Assembly: GCA_902780365.1 (NCBI GenBank)
Contig: CACZFE010000028.1
Coordinates: 1 to 32,667 of the forward strand
Length of the DNA: 32,667 bases
From: an uncultured Spirochaetales bacterium
GTDB taxonomy: Bacteria > UBP6 > UBA1177
Reading direction: 5' to 3'
The position numbers were made by a program, and so were the translations under genes. Under the pieces are notes generated by a model, which was not told where the DNA came from, did no database searches, and worked only from the letters and a program-made list of their open reading frames with translations. Positions 1-8,575 of this stretch are shown here, piece after piece. Every line of letters begins with the position of its first letter. Position 1 is the stretch's first letter.

Positions 1-56
1 CGGCGGCACTTTGCGCCGATTTCGCAGGGATCATGGCAGCTGTCGCCTTCTGTCAT
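1..56 (-). CDS. Possible 5' end of a Cys-rich protein running off the left edge
   Basis: On the minus strand an open frame runs off the window edge. From the ATG at 56 it reads MTEGDSCHDPCEIGAKCR, and the frame is open further upstream as far as 133. The Cys spacing (C-x3-C-x5-C) recalls the short Cys modules that follow acidic linkers in lipoproteins such as the one at 2755-3909. No good ribosome site precedes the ATG, and the opposite strand is also open from the left edge to 138, so this may be chance. A 7-bp inverted repeat (TATATCG/CGATATA, about 88-115) lies between it and coaE. I do not recognise a family. Confidence 0.25.
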   Translation of the reverse strand, partial: MTEGDSCHDPCEIGAKCR

Positions 57-132
57 CTGTTCTGGTAGCGGCGGCAGATCTTGTCGGTATATCGTTATTC
101 CGTTATTCCGATATAACGACCGCCGCAAAAAT

Positions 133-732
133 TTATAAGATTTCTCTTGCTATTTTTTCCAAGGTAAACCGCGTCACTTCGATTCCGTAAGAAGTGTCGA
201 TTATGTGAGTCGCGAAAGGTTTTTTATCCTCAAAAGACATCTGCGAGGCGATTTTTATCTTCGCCTCTTCCTCGGTTATGTTGTCGCGTGTCATCAGGCG
301 GCCCAGCTGGATCTCGGGCTTACACCACGTGAGCATCACGGTGTCGAAATATTTGTGCCAGCCCGCTTCGATAAGGATAGCAGCCTCAAGGATAACCGGC
401 GAAGCAAGGGATAATTCATCAATAATTTCAAAAGTTTTCTGTAAAATTGCAGGATGGGTGATCTGATTCAGCTTTTCGAGTTCAGCTTTATCCGAAAAAA
501 CGATTTTTCCCAAAGTCTTGCGGTCGATACTGCCGTTTTTTATGACGTCAGCTCCGAAAGTTTCACCTATTTTTTCGATAATTTCTGCATTTTTAAGAAT
601 TTCATGCCCAACTGAATCGGCTGAAACGACCTTGAACCCAAGATTGTCGCGGAAGTAATCGAGAACGACGGTCTTCCCTGTCGCAATGGAACCAGTCAGC
701 GCGGCTACGACCTTATTTTTTGCCTTCGCCAT
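133..732 (-). CDS. coaE: Dephospho-CoA kinase
   Basis: CoaE phosphorylates the 3'-OH of dephospho-CoA with ATP, the last step of coenzyme A synthesis, in the cytosol. The 199-residue length is normal for the family. The P-loop is at residues 14-21 (GSIATGKT); most CoaE proteins have a Gly- and Ser-rich version ending GKS, so this is a mild variant. The typical VVSADSVGHEIL acid-substrate motif and the LEAAILIEAGW segment follow. The ATG at 732 lies inside the 3' end of the upstream small lipoprotein gene (20-nt overlap), so the two are probably translationally coupled in one minus-strand transcript. The assignment is firm. Confidence 0.95.
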   Translation of the reverse strand: MAKAKNKVVAALTGSIATGKTVVLDYFRDNLGFKVVSADSVGHEILKNAEIIEKIGETFGADVIKNGSIDRKTLGKIVFSDKAELEKLNQITHPAILQKTFEIIDELSLASPVILEAAILIEAGWHKYFDTVMLTWCKPEIQLGRLMTRDNITEEEAKIKIASQMSFEDKKPFATHIIDTSYGIEVTRFTLEKIAREIL

Positions 733-1003
733 CGCGTTCTCTCAGAAAAACACGGATATAGTAGGGTCTGTCGCCTTTAGCATCGATTTTGATAAGCTGC
801 TTGTCCTTGAGTTTCATCGGCATTTTGTAGGTTACGACTTTGCCGTCAGGCATCTGCACTGTCTGCGGCACACCTTCCTGGACTTCATCTACATAAATCA
901 CCTGGTCGATAACGAGCGCGTTTTCAGGCAACTTCGGCTCTACTTCGCAACCGGCCAGAAACATCAGAAAAAGCACCGAAACAGCGATAAAAAACAAACG
1001 CAT
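713..1003 (-). CDS. Small lipoprotein of unknown function upstream of coaE
   Basis: This is a 96-residue protein with an N-terminal hydrophobic signal and a lipobox (LAGC, Cys19), so it should be lipid-anchored in the cell envelope. The mature part is short and mixed in charge (MPDGKVVTYKMPMKLKDK..., ending RERDGEGKK) and I do not recognise a domain. The ATG at 1003 has a strong GGAGG ribosome site about 5 nt upstream and a TATAAT box at 1033-1038. It overlaps coaE by 20 nt, so it is the first gene of a two-gene operon. Calling it a real gene rests on the lipobox, the ribosome site and the coupling. Confidence 0.75.
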   Translation of the reverse strand: MRLFFIAVSVLFLMFLAGCEVEPKLPENALVIDQVIYVDEVQEGVPQTVQMPDGKVVTYKMPMKLKDKQLIKIDAKGDRPYYIRVFLRERDGEGKK

Positions 1004-1032
1004 CTTTTCCTCCGGAACAAAAAATTCGCGGC

Positions 1033-1038
1033 ATTATA
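1033..1038 (-). promoter_or_regulatory. -10 box of the lipoprotein-coaE operon
   Basis: The minus strand reads TATAAT here, about 30 nt before the lipoprotein ATG. The -35 side is weak (TTTGTA at 17-bp spacing). It is back to back with the promoter of the FadL-like gene. Confidence 0.5.
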
Positions 1039-1071
1039 GTGAAAACGGCTAAAGATACAAATCGCCGATTC

Positions 1072-1100
1072 TTGACTTTAAATATGATTTTTAATAAATT
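1072..1100 (+). promoter_or_regulatory. Sigma-70-type promoter of the FadL-like gene
   Basis: TTGACT (1072-1077), a 17-bp spacer, then TAAATT (1095-1100). It lies downstream of the GTG at 1039 and upstream of the ATG at 1147, so it argues for the later start of the outer-membrane protein. Confidence 0.55.
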
Positions 1101-1146
1101 CGCCCGTCTGAACCACGCTTATTGTAAATCTATTTGGGGGATATAT

Positions 1147-2745
1147 ATGAAATTCATAAATAAGGCATTGTTTTTATTAGTGTTATTGGCTTTAAGCGAA
1201 TTGAACGCATCCACCGTGACAGAGACTTTGGGTGCTACAGGCACGGTAAACCCCTTCAGCGCGAGAATGTTCGTCGGCGGTGCCGAGGCTACTTATTTCA
1301 ATCCGGCACTTCTTCCGAAAACAAAAAGAAGTTTCACTTTGAACATGTTTTACAGTTACCGCAATCTTGACATAACCCTTTTCGACCGTCCTGAATCTCT
1401 GAATATCGTGGGAAACATCACCGAAAACTCGGGAATTTACGGCGCTAACCAGACAAACAGGGACAAATACGAAACAAACCTTCCGTACAAGACCCGTCCT
1501 ACTGCGGATCTTGATGCAAGAGGTAAAAACGATTCCAAGGAAGGCAACCTCTACGGCGCTGTCGGCCTGGTGCTTCCGATTTGGAAAGACTACATCGCGC
1601 TTGGTTTTTACGGAATGCTCCCGATGGGTTCGCTGATGAAGGAGAAATCCTTTTTCGCGGACGAAAGAGAAGCAAATTTCTCTAACTCGCTCCACTACGA
1701 GCTTTACGACGACAGAATGACCTCTTTCAACCTTTCGCTTGCACTTGCCGGCGGCTACAAATGGGTTTATGCCGGAGTCGGCGTCAATATCACGGCTGAA
1801 GCAAATGTCCAGGCTCCGATCTTTACTCCGGACGCGGGCAAAAACGAGAATAAAATCGGGACGATGGCTGAAATCAAACCGAAACTCGTTCCCCATTTCG
1901 GCCTTATCGTAAGACCGTGGGGACCGATCCAGCTCGGTTTCACGGCACATCTTCCGGCAAAAACCGACATCGATGTCGATACAAAAATCACTTTCTGGTA
2001 TATCGACCGCGACAAAGAGGCCGAAATCAACAGAAACAGGGTGCATGTCGCTTACGCTTTCAGACCGCTCGCCCTCTCGCCGTCGATCGCCATCGTCGAC
2101 TACAAATTCAAGAACGACCTTGAGCTCAGCGTCGGTTTTACCGCTATCTGGAGACAGTGGTCAAAATACAAAAACCGTTACAATGAAAGCCCGGAATACA
2201 ACATATACTGGGACAACACTATTCAGGAAAAAGACGAAAACGGCAACATGAAAGTCGGCGGCTGGACTTCGGAATACGTAGACAAATACAAATGGAAAGA
2301 CAGCTGGGAATTCACTCTCGGCACCAATTTCAAATACCACGCAATCAAAACCGGTCTCGACCTCGCCTACTTCATGTCGCCTGTCCCCAAGCAGGACGGC
2401 AGAACAAACTATGTCGACAACGACAGGATGAGCATCGCGGCGGGTTTCAGCTACACCTGGGATCTTCCGGAAAATCTGCAGCTTGAGCTCGGCGGCAACT
2501 TTCAGGCTCACATAATGCTTGAAAGAACGACGAAAAAGGAGGAAGGCGAGGCAAATTCAGTCGGAAAAGACGGAAAAACAGTCGACGAGTTCCCGGATTC
2601 CGAATGCGACGGCTTCGGAGACTGCCCTGTCGGGACTCCGATAGCAGAATCAGAAGGTTTTCAGACAAACAATCCCGGTTATCCGGGATATAAAAGCAGC
2701 GGCCAGATATTTACAGGCGGTTTGTGGCTTACACTTTACTTTTAG
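1147..2745 (+). CDS. FadL/OmpP1-like outer-membrane protein
   Basis: A 532-residue protein with an N-terminal signal peptide (KALFLLVLLALSELNAS) and a long beta-barrel-type body ending in aromatic residues (WLTLYF), as outer-membrane barrels do. The segment after the signal (TLGATGTVNPFSARMFVGGA then EATYFNPALLP) resembles the N-terminal region of the FadL/OmpP1/TodX family, which lets hydrophobic molecules across the outer membrane. I chose ATG 1147, preceded by GGGGG and a promoter at 1072-1100. The frame is open upstream to a GTG at 1039, but that extension lacks a ribosome site and would bury the signal peptide. The downstream lipoprotein begins 9 nt later. The substrate cannot be told from the sequence, and a general OprF/TodX-like barrel is the alternative. 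Confidence 0.75.
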   Translation: MKFINKALFLLVLLALSELNASTVTETLGATGTVNPFSARMFVGGAEATYFNPALLPKTKRSFTLNMFYSYRNLDITLFDRPESLNIVGNITENSGIYGANQTNRDKYETNLPYKTRPTADLDARGKNDSKEGNLYGAVGLVLPIWKDYIALGFYGMLPMGSLMKEKSFFADEREANFSNSLHYELYDDRMTSFNLSLALAGGYKWVYAGVGVNITAEANVQAPIFTPDAGKNENKIGTMAEIKPKLVPHFGLIVRPWGPIQLGFTAHLPAKTDIDVDTKITFWYIDRDKEAEINRNRVHVAYAFRPLALSPSIAIVDYKFKNDLELSVGFTAIWRQWSKYKNRYNESPEYNIYWDNTIQEKDENGNMKVGGWTSEYVDKYKWKDSWEFTLGTNFKYHAIKTGLDLAYFMSPVPKQDGRTNYVDNDRMSIAAGFSYTWDLPENLQLELGGNFQAHIMLERTTKKEEGEANSVGKDGKTVDEFPDSECDGFGDCPVGTPIAESEGFQTNNPGYPGYKSSGQIFTGGLWLTLYF

Positions 2746-2754
2746 GAGGATAAA

Positions 2755-3909
2755 ATGAAGAAATTTGCAGTTATTTTAACAGCTTTTGTTATGGCGCTTT
2801 TTGTTGTTTCATGCGGCGGAGGAAGCGACGATCCGGCAGACAGCGGAGATACCGATACAAACGAGGAAAAACCGGCTGACACAGATACTGACACATCGGA
2901 CAGCGATACAGGTTCGGAAACTCCGGACACGGCGACAGACACGACTCCCGAAACCGATACCGATTCAGACGAAACCGATACGACTCCTGAAGATCCGACC
3001 GATACAGACACCGACACGACCCCTGTCGACGGCAACTGCACGGAAGGCGAAACGAGACTCGGGGAAACAGTCTGCGGCTCTACTCAGCACGGCAAACTTT
3101 ATCAGGTATGCAAAGACGGCGACTGGGAAGATACCGAAAAATGCACCTGCGATCCGGGCGAATACCCCGAAGTATGCGGATATTACGGACAGAAAATGTG
3201 GTTCACATCTTCTTCGAAAGTCGCTACGATCGACCTCGCAGAAGGCTGGACGAGAACATATTTCCACATCGTTCAGGAGCAGGAACAGGACAAAGTTCAT
3301 ATCAAGGCAACATACTGCAACATCAAAATCGACAACTCGATGAGCGCGCTTCTTCAAGTTATCATGCCGCAGTCGTTTGCAGACGCTCTTGGAACGGCTG
3401 ACAAAGAATCGTATATCACCAAAAATGACGACGGAACTTTCGGATTCGATCAGGATGTTTTCTGGGAGATCCGCGGAATCGATCCTGCATGCTACGGCGA
3501 CAATCCGGCAGGATACAACCTTCCGACAAATTCGGCCGATCCGTGCGTTCAGGACTGGGACAACGACGGAATGCCGGGACTTACCGTCAACGCAAAAGGA
3601 ACGATCGGCGGAAACAGCATAATGAATATGGTCGAAAAATCGTCTTCAGTTATCCATGACGGTTTGATTTCGGAAGACGGTCTGAAAATCGACGCTCTTG
3701 TCACATGGACAGACGAGCAGAAGATTCTTTTTGCAGAAAACAAAGCTTTGCAAGGCGGCTCAGACAACAAGATCAAAGATGAATCGAGCAAATTCGACGG
3801 CCCGGCGAACTTCATCGAGCAGGTCAAAATCGAAGACGGCAGCGACTGCGCGTTTATCGTCAACAACGCTGCGACAATTTTCTCGCCGGATCCTGTAAAC
3901 CTCAAGTAA
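2755..3909 (+). CDS. Asp/Thr-rich lipoprotein with Cys module
   Basis: A 384-residue surface or periplasmic lipoprotein: signal and lipobox VVSC (Cys20), followed by GGGS. Roughly residues 25-95 are a low-complexity acidic linker built of Asp-Thr steps (DTDTD, TDTTPE). Next comes a Cys-rich stretch (NCTEGET...VCGSTQ...VCKDGDWEDTEKCTCDPG) and then a folded C-terminal part of about 260 residues that I do not recognise. AGGAGGA immediately upstream overlaps the stop of the FadL-like gene, so the two are co-transcribed. The linker-plus-Cys architecture is familiar from lipoproteins of deltaproteobacterial/Myxococcota-like genomes, but the function is unknown. Confidence 0.85.
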   Translation: MKKFAVILTAFVMALFVVSCGGGSDDPADSGDTDTNEEKPADTDTDTSDSDTGSETPDTATDTTPETDTDSDETDTTPEDPTDTDTDTTPVDGNCTEGETRLGETVCGSTQHGKLYQVCKDGDWEDTEKCTCDPGEYPEVCGYYGQKMWFTSSSKVATIDLAEGWTRTYFHIVQEQEQDKVHIKATYCNIKIDNSMSALLQVIMPQSFADALGTADKESYITKNDDGTFGFDQDVFWEIRGIDPACYGDNPAGYNLPTNSADPCVQDWDNDGMPGLTVNAKGTIGGNSIMNMVEKSSSVIHDGLISEDGLKIDALVTWTDEQKILFAENKALQGGSDNKIKDESSKFDGPANFIEQVKIEDGSDCAFIVNNAATIFSPDPVNLK

Positions 3910-3923
3910 GTGACGAAAAATAT

Positions 3924-3951
3924 TTGACAAATATCATTTTTTTTATACACT
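3924..3951 (+). promoter_or_regulatory. Promoter placed for a leaderless HD-domain transcript
   Basis: TTGACA (3924-3929), a 16-bp spacer, then TACACT (3946-3951). The ATG of the next gene is at 3960, only 8 nt after the -10 box, and no Shine-Dalgarno sequence lies between. Confidence 0.5.
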
Positions 3952-3959
3952 GTTGAGCC

Positions 3960-4883
3960 ATGAGTGATTTTACGATCGATAAATCAGCTTTTCCTCTCCA
4001 GCTCGCAAGACTCGGAGATTCGCGTAATGTTGAAGAATGCAGAGGTATTCTTTTACATCTTCTGGAACTTATGAAGCTTGATCAGGCTGAAATCGGCAAA
4101 ACTTTGAATATTTTTGACGATGTTTACAGCCTTTACTGCGGAAAATTCCCCGGATACAAATCCTGCGACACCGAATATCACGATTTCAGACATGTGATCG
4201 ACGTGGTTCTCGCTTCGATCAGGATCACCGATTCCCTGATGCTCTGCGGCGAGACATTCTCGAAACACAACATTTTTCTTGTTGCTATCGGAGCTATTTT
4301 CCACGACACGGGCTACATTCCCGAAATCAACGATCCGGTAGAAAACGGTGCTGTCTACACTTCTACCCACGTCAGACGCAGTATGGTTTTTGCGGAAAAA
4401 TACATGTCTCAGCGCGGATACACAGCTGAAGATATTGAGAAAACCACCCAGATGATCCTTCTCACCGACCTCAGCGTAAAACTTGACGACATCAAATTTT
4501 TTGATGCCGAAACCGAAAGATTTGCGAAAATTCTTGCTTCAGCCGATCTTATAGGTCAGATGGCCGACAGAGTTTATCTCGAAAAACTTCTTTTTCTGTA
4601 TCGCGAATTCCAGATGGGAAACATTCCTTTCTACACTTCAGAAGAGGATCTTCTCGCAAAAACAATCGGTTTTTTCAAAATCATGGAAAACCGTCTTACA
4701 AACACCCTGGACGGAGTGAACGCGAAACTTGTCCTCCATTTCCAGAAAAGATACGACATCAACGAGGATCTTTACCGCAAGGGAATGAACAACAACCTTG
4801 CATACCTTACAAAAATCCTCGACGAGCATCCGGGCCACCACAGAGAATATCTCCGCCGTGACAATATGGTTAAAAAGCTCTGA
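3960..4883 (+). CDS. HD-domain metal-dependent phosphohydrolase (PDE-like)
   Basis: A 307-residue cytosolic protein with the metal-binding residues of the HD superfamily: H74 and H78 (YHDFRHVIDVV), the HD doublet H115-D116 (GAIFHDTGY), H137 (THVRRS) and a late Asp near 196 (ASADLIGQ). The YHxxxHxxDV then HDxxH-like layout is closer to cyclic-nucleotide phosphodiesterase-type HD domains than to HD-GYP, whose GYP motif is absent. The likely role is hydrolysis of a phosphorylated nucleotide or second messenger; the substrate is unknown. It is a single-gene unit with its own promoter, whose -10 box is so close that the mRNA may be leaderless. Confidence 0.8.
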   Translation: MSDFTIDKSAFPLQLARLGDSRNVEECRGILLHLLELMKLDQAEIGKTLNIFDDVYSLYCGKFPGYKSCDTEYHDFRHVIDVVLASIRITDSLMLCGETFSKHNIFLVAIGAIFHDTGYIPEINDPVENGAVYTSTHVRRSMVFAEKYMSQRGYTAEDIEKTTQMILLTDLSVKLDDIKFFDAETERFAKILASADLIGQMADRVYLEKLLFLYREFQMGNIPFYTSEEDLLAKTIGFFKIMENRLTNTLDGVNAKLVLHFQKRYDINEDLYRKGMNNNLAYLTKILDEHPGHHREYLRRDNMVKKL

Positions 4884-4924
4884 TTTTTCCGATACTTAAA
4901 CAAATTTCAGCTTTTGGAGTCGTT

Positions 4925-6784
4925 ATGAAAAAAATCAATTTTGCACTGATTCTTCTTATCCTATGCATTGCTTCCTGTTCGTCCAAAAACGAAAAACCGG
5001 TTCCTTCAGAAGAAACCAAAACCGCTCCCGCCGCAGCCGCGAAAACGATCGTCGACTACACCGGGATCGAGACCTCGCATTCGGGTTATCTCCTTGAAAA
5101 CGGTTCAAAACTTTACATCGCAAGAAAGGAAAACGCAGCACAGCTTTATCTCGAATCGGCTGACGGAAAAGAGACTAAGCAGCTCACTTTTCTTGAAGAC
5201 GCGGTTGAAAGTTATGCTCTGAGTCCTGATGAATCGCAGCTCATATTCAGTGCGGCAAAAGGCGGGAACGAGCAGTATGATTTTTATCTTTACTCTTTCA
5301 AAACCGGAAAATACGAACCGCTTCTGGTCGATGATTCAATACGTTACGAAGATCCTACGTGGCTTAACGAAAACGAGATCTTATATGCCTCAAACGAAGC
5401 CAACGGAAAGGATTTTTATATCTATCACCTTGATATCGCTGCGAAAAAACGCACTCTTCTGGTTGAAAAGAAAGGCTTCAACAACATAAGCGACGCCCTT
5501 TCGAAAGACGATTTTCTTTTCTACACCTACGAAAGCAACATGAAAACCGTTCCCTACCGCTTCCAGAACGGCAAGGCGAAAAAAATGAAAACAGGCGACG
5601 AGAACAAAAAATATATCCCTATCGCCTATTTCGACGGCGGGATCCTGATGAAAACCAACGAAAAAAATGACATGGAATACCTTGAAATCGTTCTCGATTT
5701 CGCCAAAAAACCGGTTTTTGAGGGCAAATGGGGCGTTGAATCGGTCACTGTTGACTACAAAAGCCGCGATGAAGCCGTTTTCTGCACGAACGAGGAAGGT
5801 TACAGCAAGTGTTTCCACTACAAAAAAGGGGAGATCAAACCGCTTGATTTCGGCAGATCGCTTGTCGGGCTCAATTCGCTCAAAAACGGGAAGCTTGTTC
5901 TCAAAGTTTCTTCGGAAGGCGACATCCCTCAACCGCAAGTATTTGATTTAACTACAAAAACATTTCAGAAATTCGGTTATGTCAACGCAAACGGGATCGA
6001 TGTTTCGCTTTTTGCAACTCCAGAACTCAGAAAGGTGAAAAGTTTCGACGGCGAAGAGATCCCCTACTTCATCTATATTCCTAAAACAGGAAAAGCGCCA
6101 TACACTGTTCTCGTCAGCTTTCACGGCGGTCCGGAAGGTCAGTTCAGGCCCGGTTTCACCCCGCAGTTCCAGTATTTTCTTTCAAAAGGGATCGCCGTCG
6201 CGGCACCGAATGTCCGCGGCTCTTCCGGTTACGGCAAAAGATTTATGGACCTTGACAACTACAAACTCCGCATGAACGCAGTCAAAGACGGCGGCGCGAT
6301 TCTGGAAGACCTAGTGAAAAGCGGCATCGCAAAACCGAACACTTTTATTGCAACCGGCGGAAGTTACGGCGGTTTCATGACAGTCGCGTCGATGGCACAG
6401 TTCGCCGGCGACTACATCTGCGGAATCGACAATGTCGGAGTAGTCGATCTCATCAATTTCCTTGAAAACACCTCAAGTTACAGGCGGCACCTGCGTGAAG
6501 CCGAATACGGTCCCCTCACCGACCGTGAGTTTTTAGCTTCGATTTCACCCACGAACATGGTCGACAAGATCAAAGGAGAGCTTTTCGTTTTCCATGGAGC
6601 GAACGATCCGAGAGTTCCTGTAAGCGACGCCTACATTCTCATCGACAAGATGAAAAAAGCGGGCAAAAAAGTTCAGAAACACATTTTCGAAGACGAAGGA
6701 CACGGATATCGCAAAAAGGCGAACAGAGACATATACTTCCTTAAAAGTGCCGAATTCATTGAAAACTGCGTAAAGGCTAACTAA
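4925..6784 (+). CDS. S9-family (prolyl oligopeptidase-type) peptidase lipoprotein
   Basis: A 619-residue protein with lipobox IASC (Cys18), so it is envelope-anchored. The N-terminal part (about 45-370) is a repeat-rich beta-propeller-like domain (for example YALSPDESQLIFSA). The C-terminal alpha/beta-hydrolase carries the S9 triad: Ser480 in GGSYGGF, Asp561 in GANDPRVP and His593 in DEGHGYRK. Family members of this kind (acylaminoacyl or dipeptidyl peptidase type) cleave short peptides. GGAG sits 5 nt before the ATG. The stop shares its last A with the ATG of the xerC gene (TAATG), so the two are co-translated, an odd pairing with no obvious functional link. Confidence 0.9.
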   Translation: MKKINFALILLILCIASCSSKNEKPVPSEETKTAPAAAAKTIVDYTGIETSHSGYLLENGSKLYIARKENAAQLYLESADGKETKQLTFLEDAVESYALSPDESQLIFSAAKGGNEQYDFYLYSFKTGKYEPLLVDDSIRYEDPTWLNENEILYASNEANGKDFYIYHLDIAAKKRTLLVEKKGFNNISDALSKDDFLFYTYESNMKTVPYRFQNGKAKKMKTGDENKKYIPIAYFDGGILMKTNEKNDMEYLEIVLDFAKKPVFEGKWGVESVTVDYKSRDEAVFCTNEEGYSKCFHYKKGEIKPLDFGRSLVGLNSLKNGKLVLKVSSEGDIPQPQVFDLTTKTFQKFGYVNANGIDVSLFATPELRKVKSFDGEEIPYFIYIPKTGKAPYTVLVSFHGGPEGQFRPGFTPQFQYFLSKGIAVAAPNVRGSSGYGKRFMDLDNYKLRMNAVKDGGAILEDLVKSGIAKPNTFIATGGSYGGFMTVASMAQFAGDYICGIDNVGVVDLINFLENTSSYRRHLREAEYGPLTDREFLASISPTNMVDKIKGELFVFHGANDPRVPVSDAYILIDKMKKAGKKVQKHIFEDEGHGYRKKANRDIYFLKSAEFIENCVKAN

Positions 6785-7659
6785 TGGACAACATTAAATT
6801 TTTTCACGATTTTCTCCTGCATGAGAAACGCCGTTCCATAAAAACAGCCGATTCCTACTGTCTAGATATCGAACTTATGCAGCGTTATTTTACCGAAGTA
6901 GGCATCACTCTCGAAGAGGCCGACAAAGACGACATAAAGGACTACCTCGGAGCGATCTATTCGGAGGTCAAGGCATCATCTCTCAGGCGCAAGATCGCGG
7001 CTGTAAGACAATTCTACCTCTTTCTGCACAAACGCAAAATTATTGAAGATAATCCGACTCTTGCGCTTTCCGGCCCGAAGAAGGACGGCATTCTTCCCGG
7101 CGCCTTGACCCGCGAGGAAATGGCAAAACTGATCGAATACAACTATCCTCAGAATCTCAAAGGGCTGCGTGACCGCGCGATAATCGAAATGCTTTACAGC
7201 AGCGGAGTCCGTGTCGGAGAACTCGTTTCCATCAAAATCAAAGACATGGATTTCAAAGAAAAAACCGTTACCGTTCTGGGAAAAGGCAACAAAGAAAGGC
7301 TGCTTCCGGTAACAAGCCAGGCTATTGATTCTATTGAGAATTATCTTATGAAACGCCCTACCGGAAAAGAGAAGGATTCAATAATTTTCTGCAATTTGAA
7401 CGGCGGTCAGCTCACCGAGCGCGGAGTGCAGTTCATAATCGACACTCTTGCAAGAAACTGCGGGATCTACCGCAAAGTCACTCCCCACATGCTGCGTCAC
7501 AGCTTTGCGACCCATTTTTTGGAAAACGGCATGAATCTCAGGTACTTACAAAAACTTTTGGGACACAGCAACCTCTCCACGACCGAAATTTATACCAATT
7601 TGTCGATTGAACATATTGAAAAAGTCTACCGTAAAGCCCATCCGGGTTCGAAGAACTGA
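6784..7659 (+). CDS. xerC: Tyrosine recombinase, XerC/XerD type
   Basis: A 291-residue site-specific recombinase with the N-terminal SAM-like DNA-binding domain (about 1-90) and a complete catalytic set: R143 (SSGVRVGELV), K167 (LGKGNKER), H235 and R238 (HMLRHSF), H261 (GHSN) and nucleophile Y270 (IYTN). Length and motifs match the chromosome-dimer-resolving Xer enzymes. The C-terminal VYRKAHP is closer to XerC than XerD, but the choice is from memory. It is translationally coupled to the S9 peptidase. No integron, phage or attachment site is visible next to it, so a housekeeping role is more likely than an integrase. Confidence 0.88.
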   Translation: MDNIKFFHDFLLHEKRRSIKTADSYCLDIELMQRYFTEVGITLEEADKDDIKDYLGAIYSEVKASSLRRKIAAVRQFYLFLHKRKIIEDNPTLALSGPKKDGILPGALTREEMAKLIEYNYPQNLKGLRDRAIIEMLYSSGVRVGELVSIKIKDMDFKEKTVTVLGKGNKERLLPVTSQAIDSIENYLMKRPTGKEKDSIIFCNLNGGQLTERGVQFIIDTLARNCGIYRKVTPHMLRHSFATHFLENGMNLRYLQKLLGHSNLSTTEIYTNLSIEHIEKVYRKAHPGSKN

Positions 7660-7666
7660 AAAATCC

Positions 7667-8569
7667 TTATCTGATCAGGCTGAACTCAAAATCTGCGAAA
7701 AACGTGGGAACGAACTTGCCGTCGGTAAAGTCTGAATCCTTGAGGACATTGTAATTCATCCCGATTCCGGCTCCCAAAGCAAACCAGCTGAAAACACTGT
7801 AACTTCCGCCTGCTTCGACACCTAAGGACCAGTCGTTGAAGTTTGAATGTCCGGTGTTATCCCAGATTTTTTTGTAACCGAGTCCTGCTTTCAGCGCGAA
7901 ATCTTTGATTCTGTAAAATCCGCCAGCCGTGATCCCGAGCGAATAAGCCCTTTTGGACGAAGTGCTGTAATCGGTCCCGACAGAAAGAGTCGAATAAATG
8001 TTTGCGAAATTTACTCTGACACCTGTGCTGAGCATCGGATCGAATTCGGTGTCGTGCTGAGTCTGGAGAATGAGGTCTAATGAAAACAATGAAGGATCTT
8101 CTTGTTTAATGATTTCAGGCTCTTTTTCTGTTTTCACGACTTTTTTATTTTCTTTTTTCTCCTCTTTTTCATAAATCGGATAGTCGTATCTCGGAGTCGT
8201 TCCGTAGTATTCGCCCCAGTTTTTTGAAGTCGGCGAATATTCCTCTTTTTGAGGCTCATTTTTCTTTGGTTCCGCTTCAAGAATTTTGGTTTCGGCCTCT
8301 TCAGGGACTGTTTTGTCACTTATTTCATGCGTTTTTTCAAGAGTTTGCTTCTTTTCTTCGCTGTTTTCTTCGGTTTTTTCTTCCGCTGCGGCCGATTTTT
8401 CCTCTTTTTTATCTTCTTTCTCAAGATCTCCGAAAACGACTTTTTCCCATCCCGGAGCGTTCGCCCCTTCGCTGATCTCCACTGTCAGTTCGAAAGGCTT
8501 TTCCTCATCAGCGGAAACGATGATTTGGATAAAAAAAAGAGTAATAAAAACAAATATTTGAAATTTCAA
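7667..8569 (-). CDS. Outer-membrane beta-barrel protein with a Lys/Glu-rich linker
   Basis: A 300-residue protein with a signal peptide (FVFITLFFIQIIVSA) and then a very charged low-complexity stretch of roughly 100 residues (about 50-155) full of E and K (for example EEKTEENSEEKKQ). Alternating hydrophobic/polar strands follow from about 165 to the end (TGVRVNFANIYSTLSVG, AYSLGITAGGFYRI, LGVEAGGSYSVF), looking like a small eight-strand OmpA/OmpW-type barrel. It is the last gene of a three-ORF minus-strand group, 6 nt behind the 66-aa ORF, and converges with xerC with only 7 nt between them. Function unknown. Confidence 0.7.
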   Translation of the reverse strand: MKFQIFVFITLFFIQIIVSADEEKPFELTVEISEGANAPGWEKVVFGDLEKEDKKEEKSAAAEEKTEENSEEKKQTLEKTHEISDKTVPEEAETKILEAEPKKNEPQKEEYSPTSKNWGEYYGTTPRYDYPIYEKEEKKENKKVVKTEKEPEIIKQEDPSLFSLDLILQTQHDTEFDPMLSTGVRVNFANIYSTLSVGTDYSTSSKRAYSLGITAGGFYRIKDFALKAGLGYKKIWDNTGHSNFNDWSLGVEAGGSYSVFSWFALGAGIGMNYNVLKDSDFTDGKFVPTFFADFEFSLIR

Positions 8570-8575
8570 AGCATC

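Noticed and set aside
1039..1146. 36-codon N-terminal extension of the FadL-like protein
   Set aside because: It has no ribosome site, a promoter lies inside it and it would place the signal peptide internally.
1192..2046. 284-codon minus-strand frame inside the FadL-like gene
   Set aside because: Cys/Arg/Val-rich shadow sequence with no domain and no ribosome site; the plus-strand gene is well supported.
6784..7659. Tyrosine recombinase as a phage or island integrase
   Set aside because: Length and motifs fit housekeeping XerC/D, it is coupled to a peptidase gene, and no att-like duplication, tRNA or phage gene is nearby.
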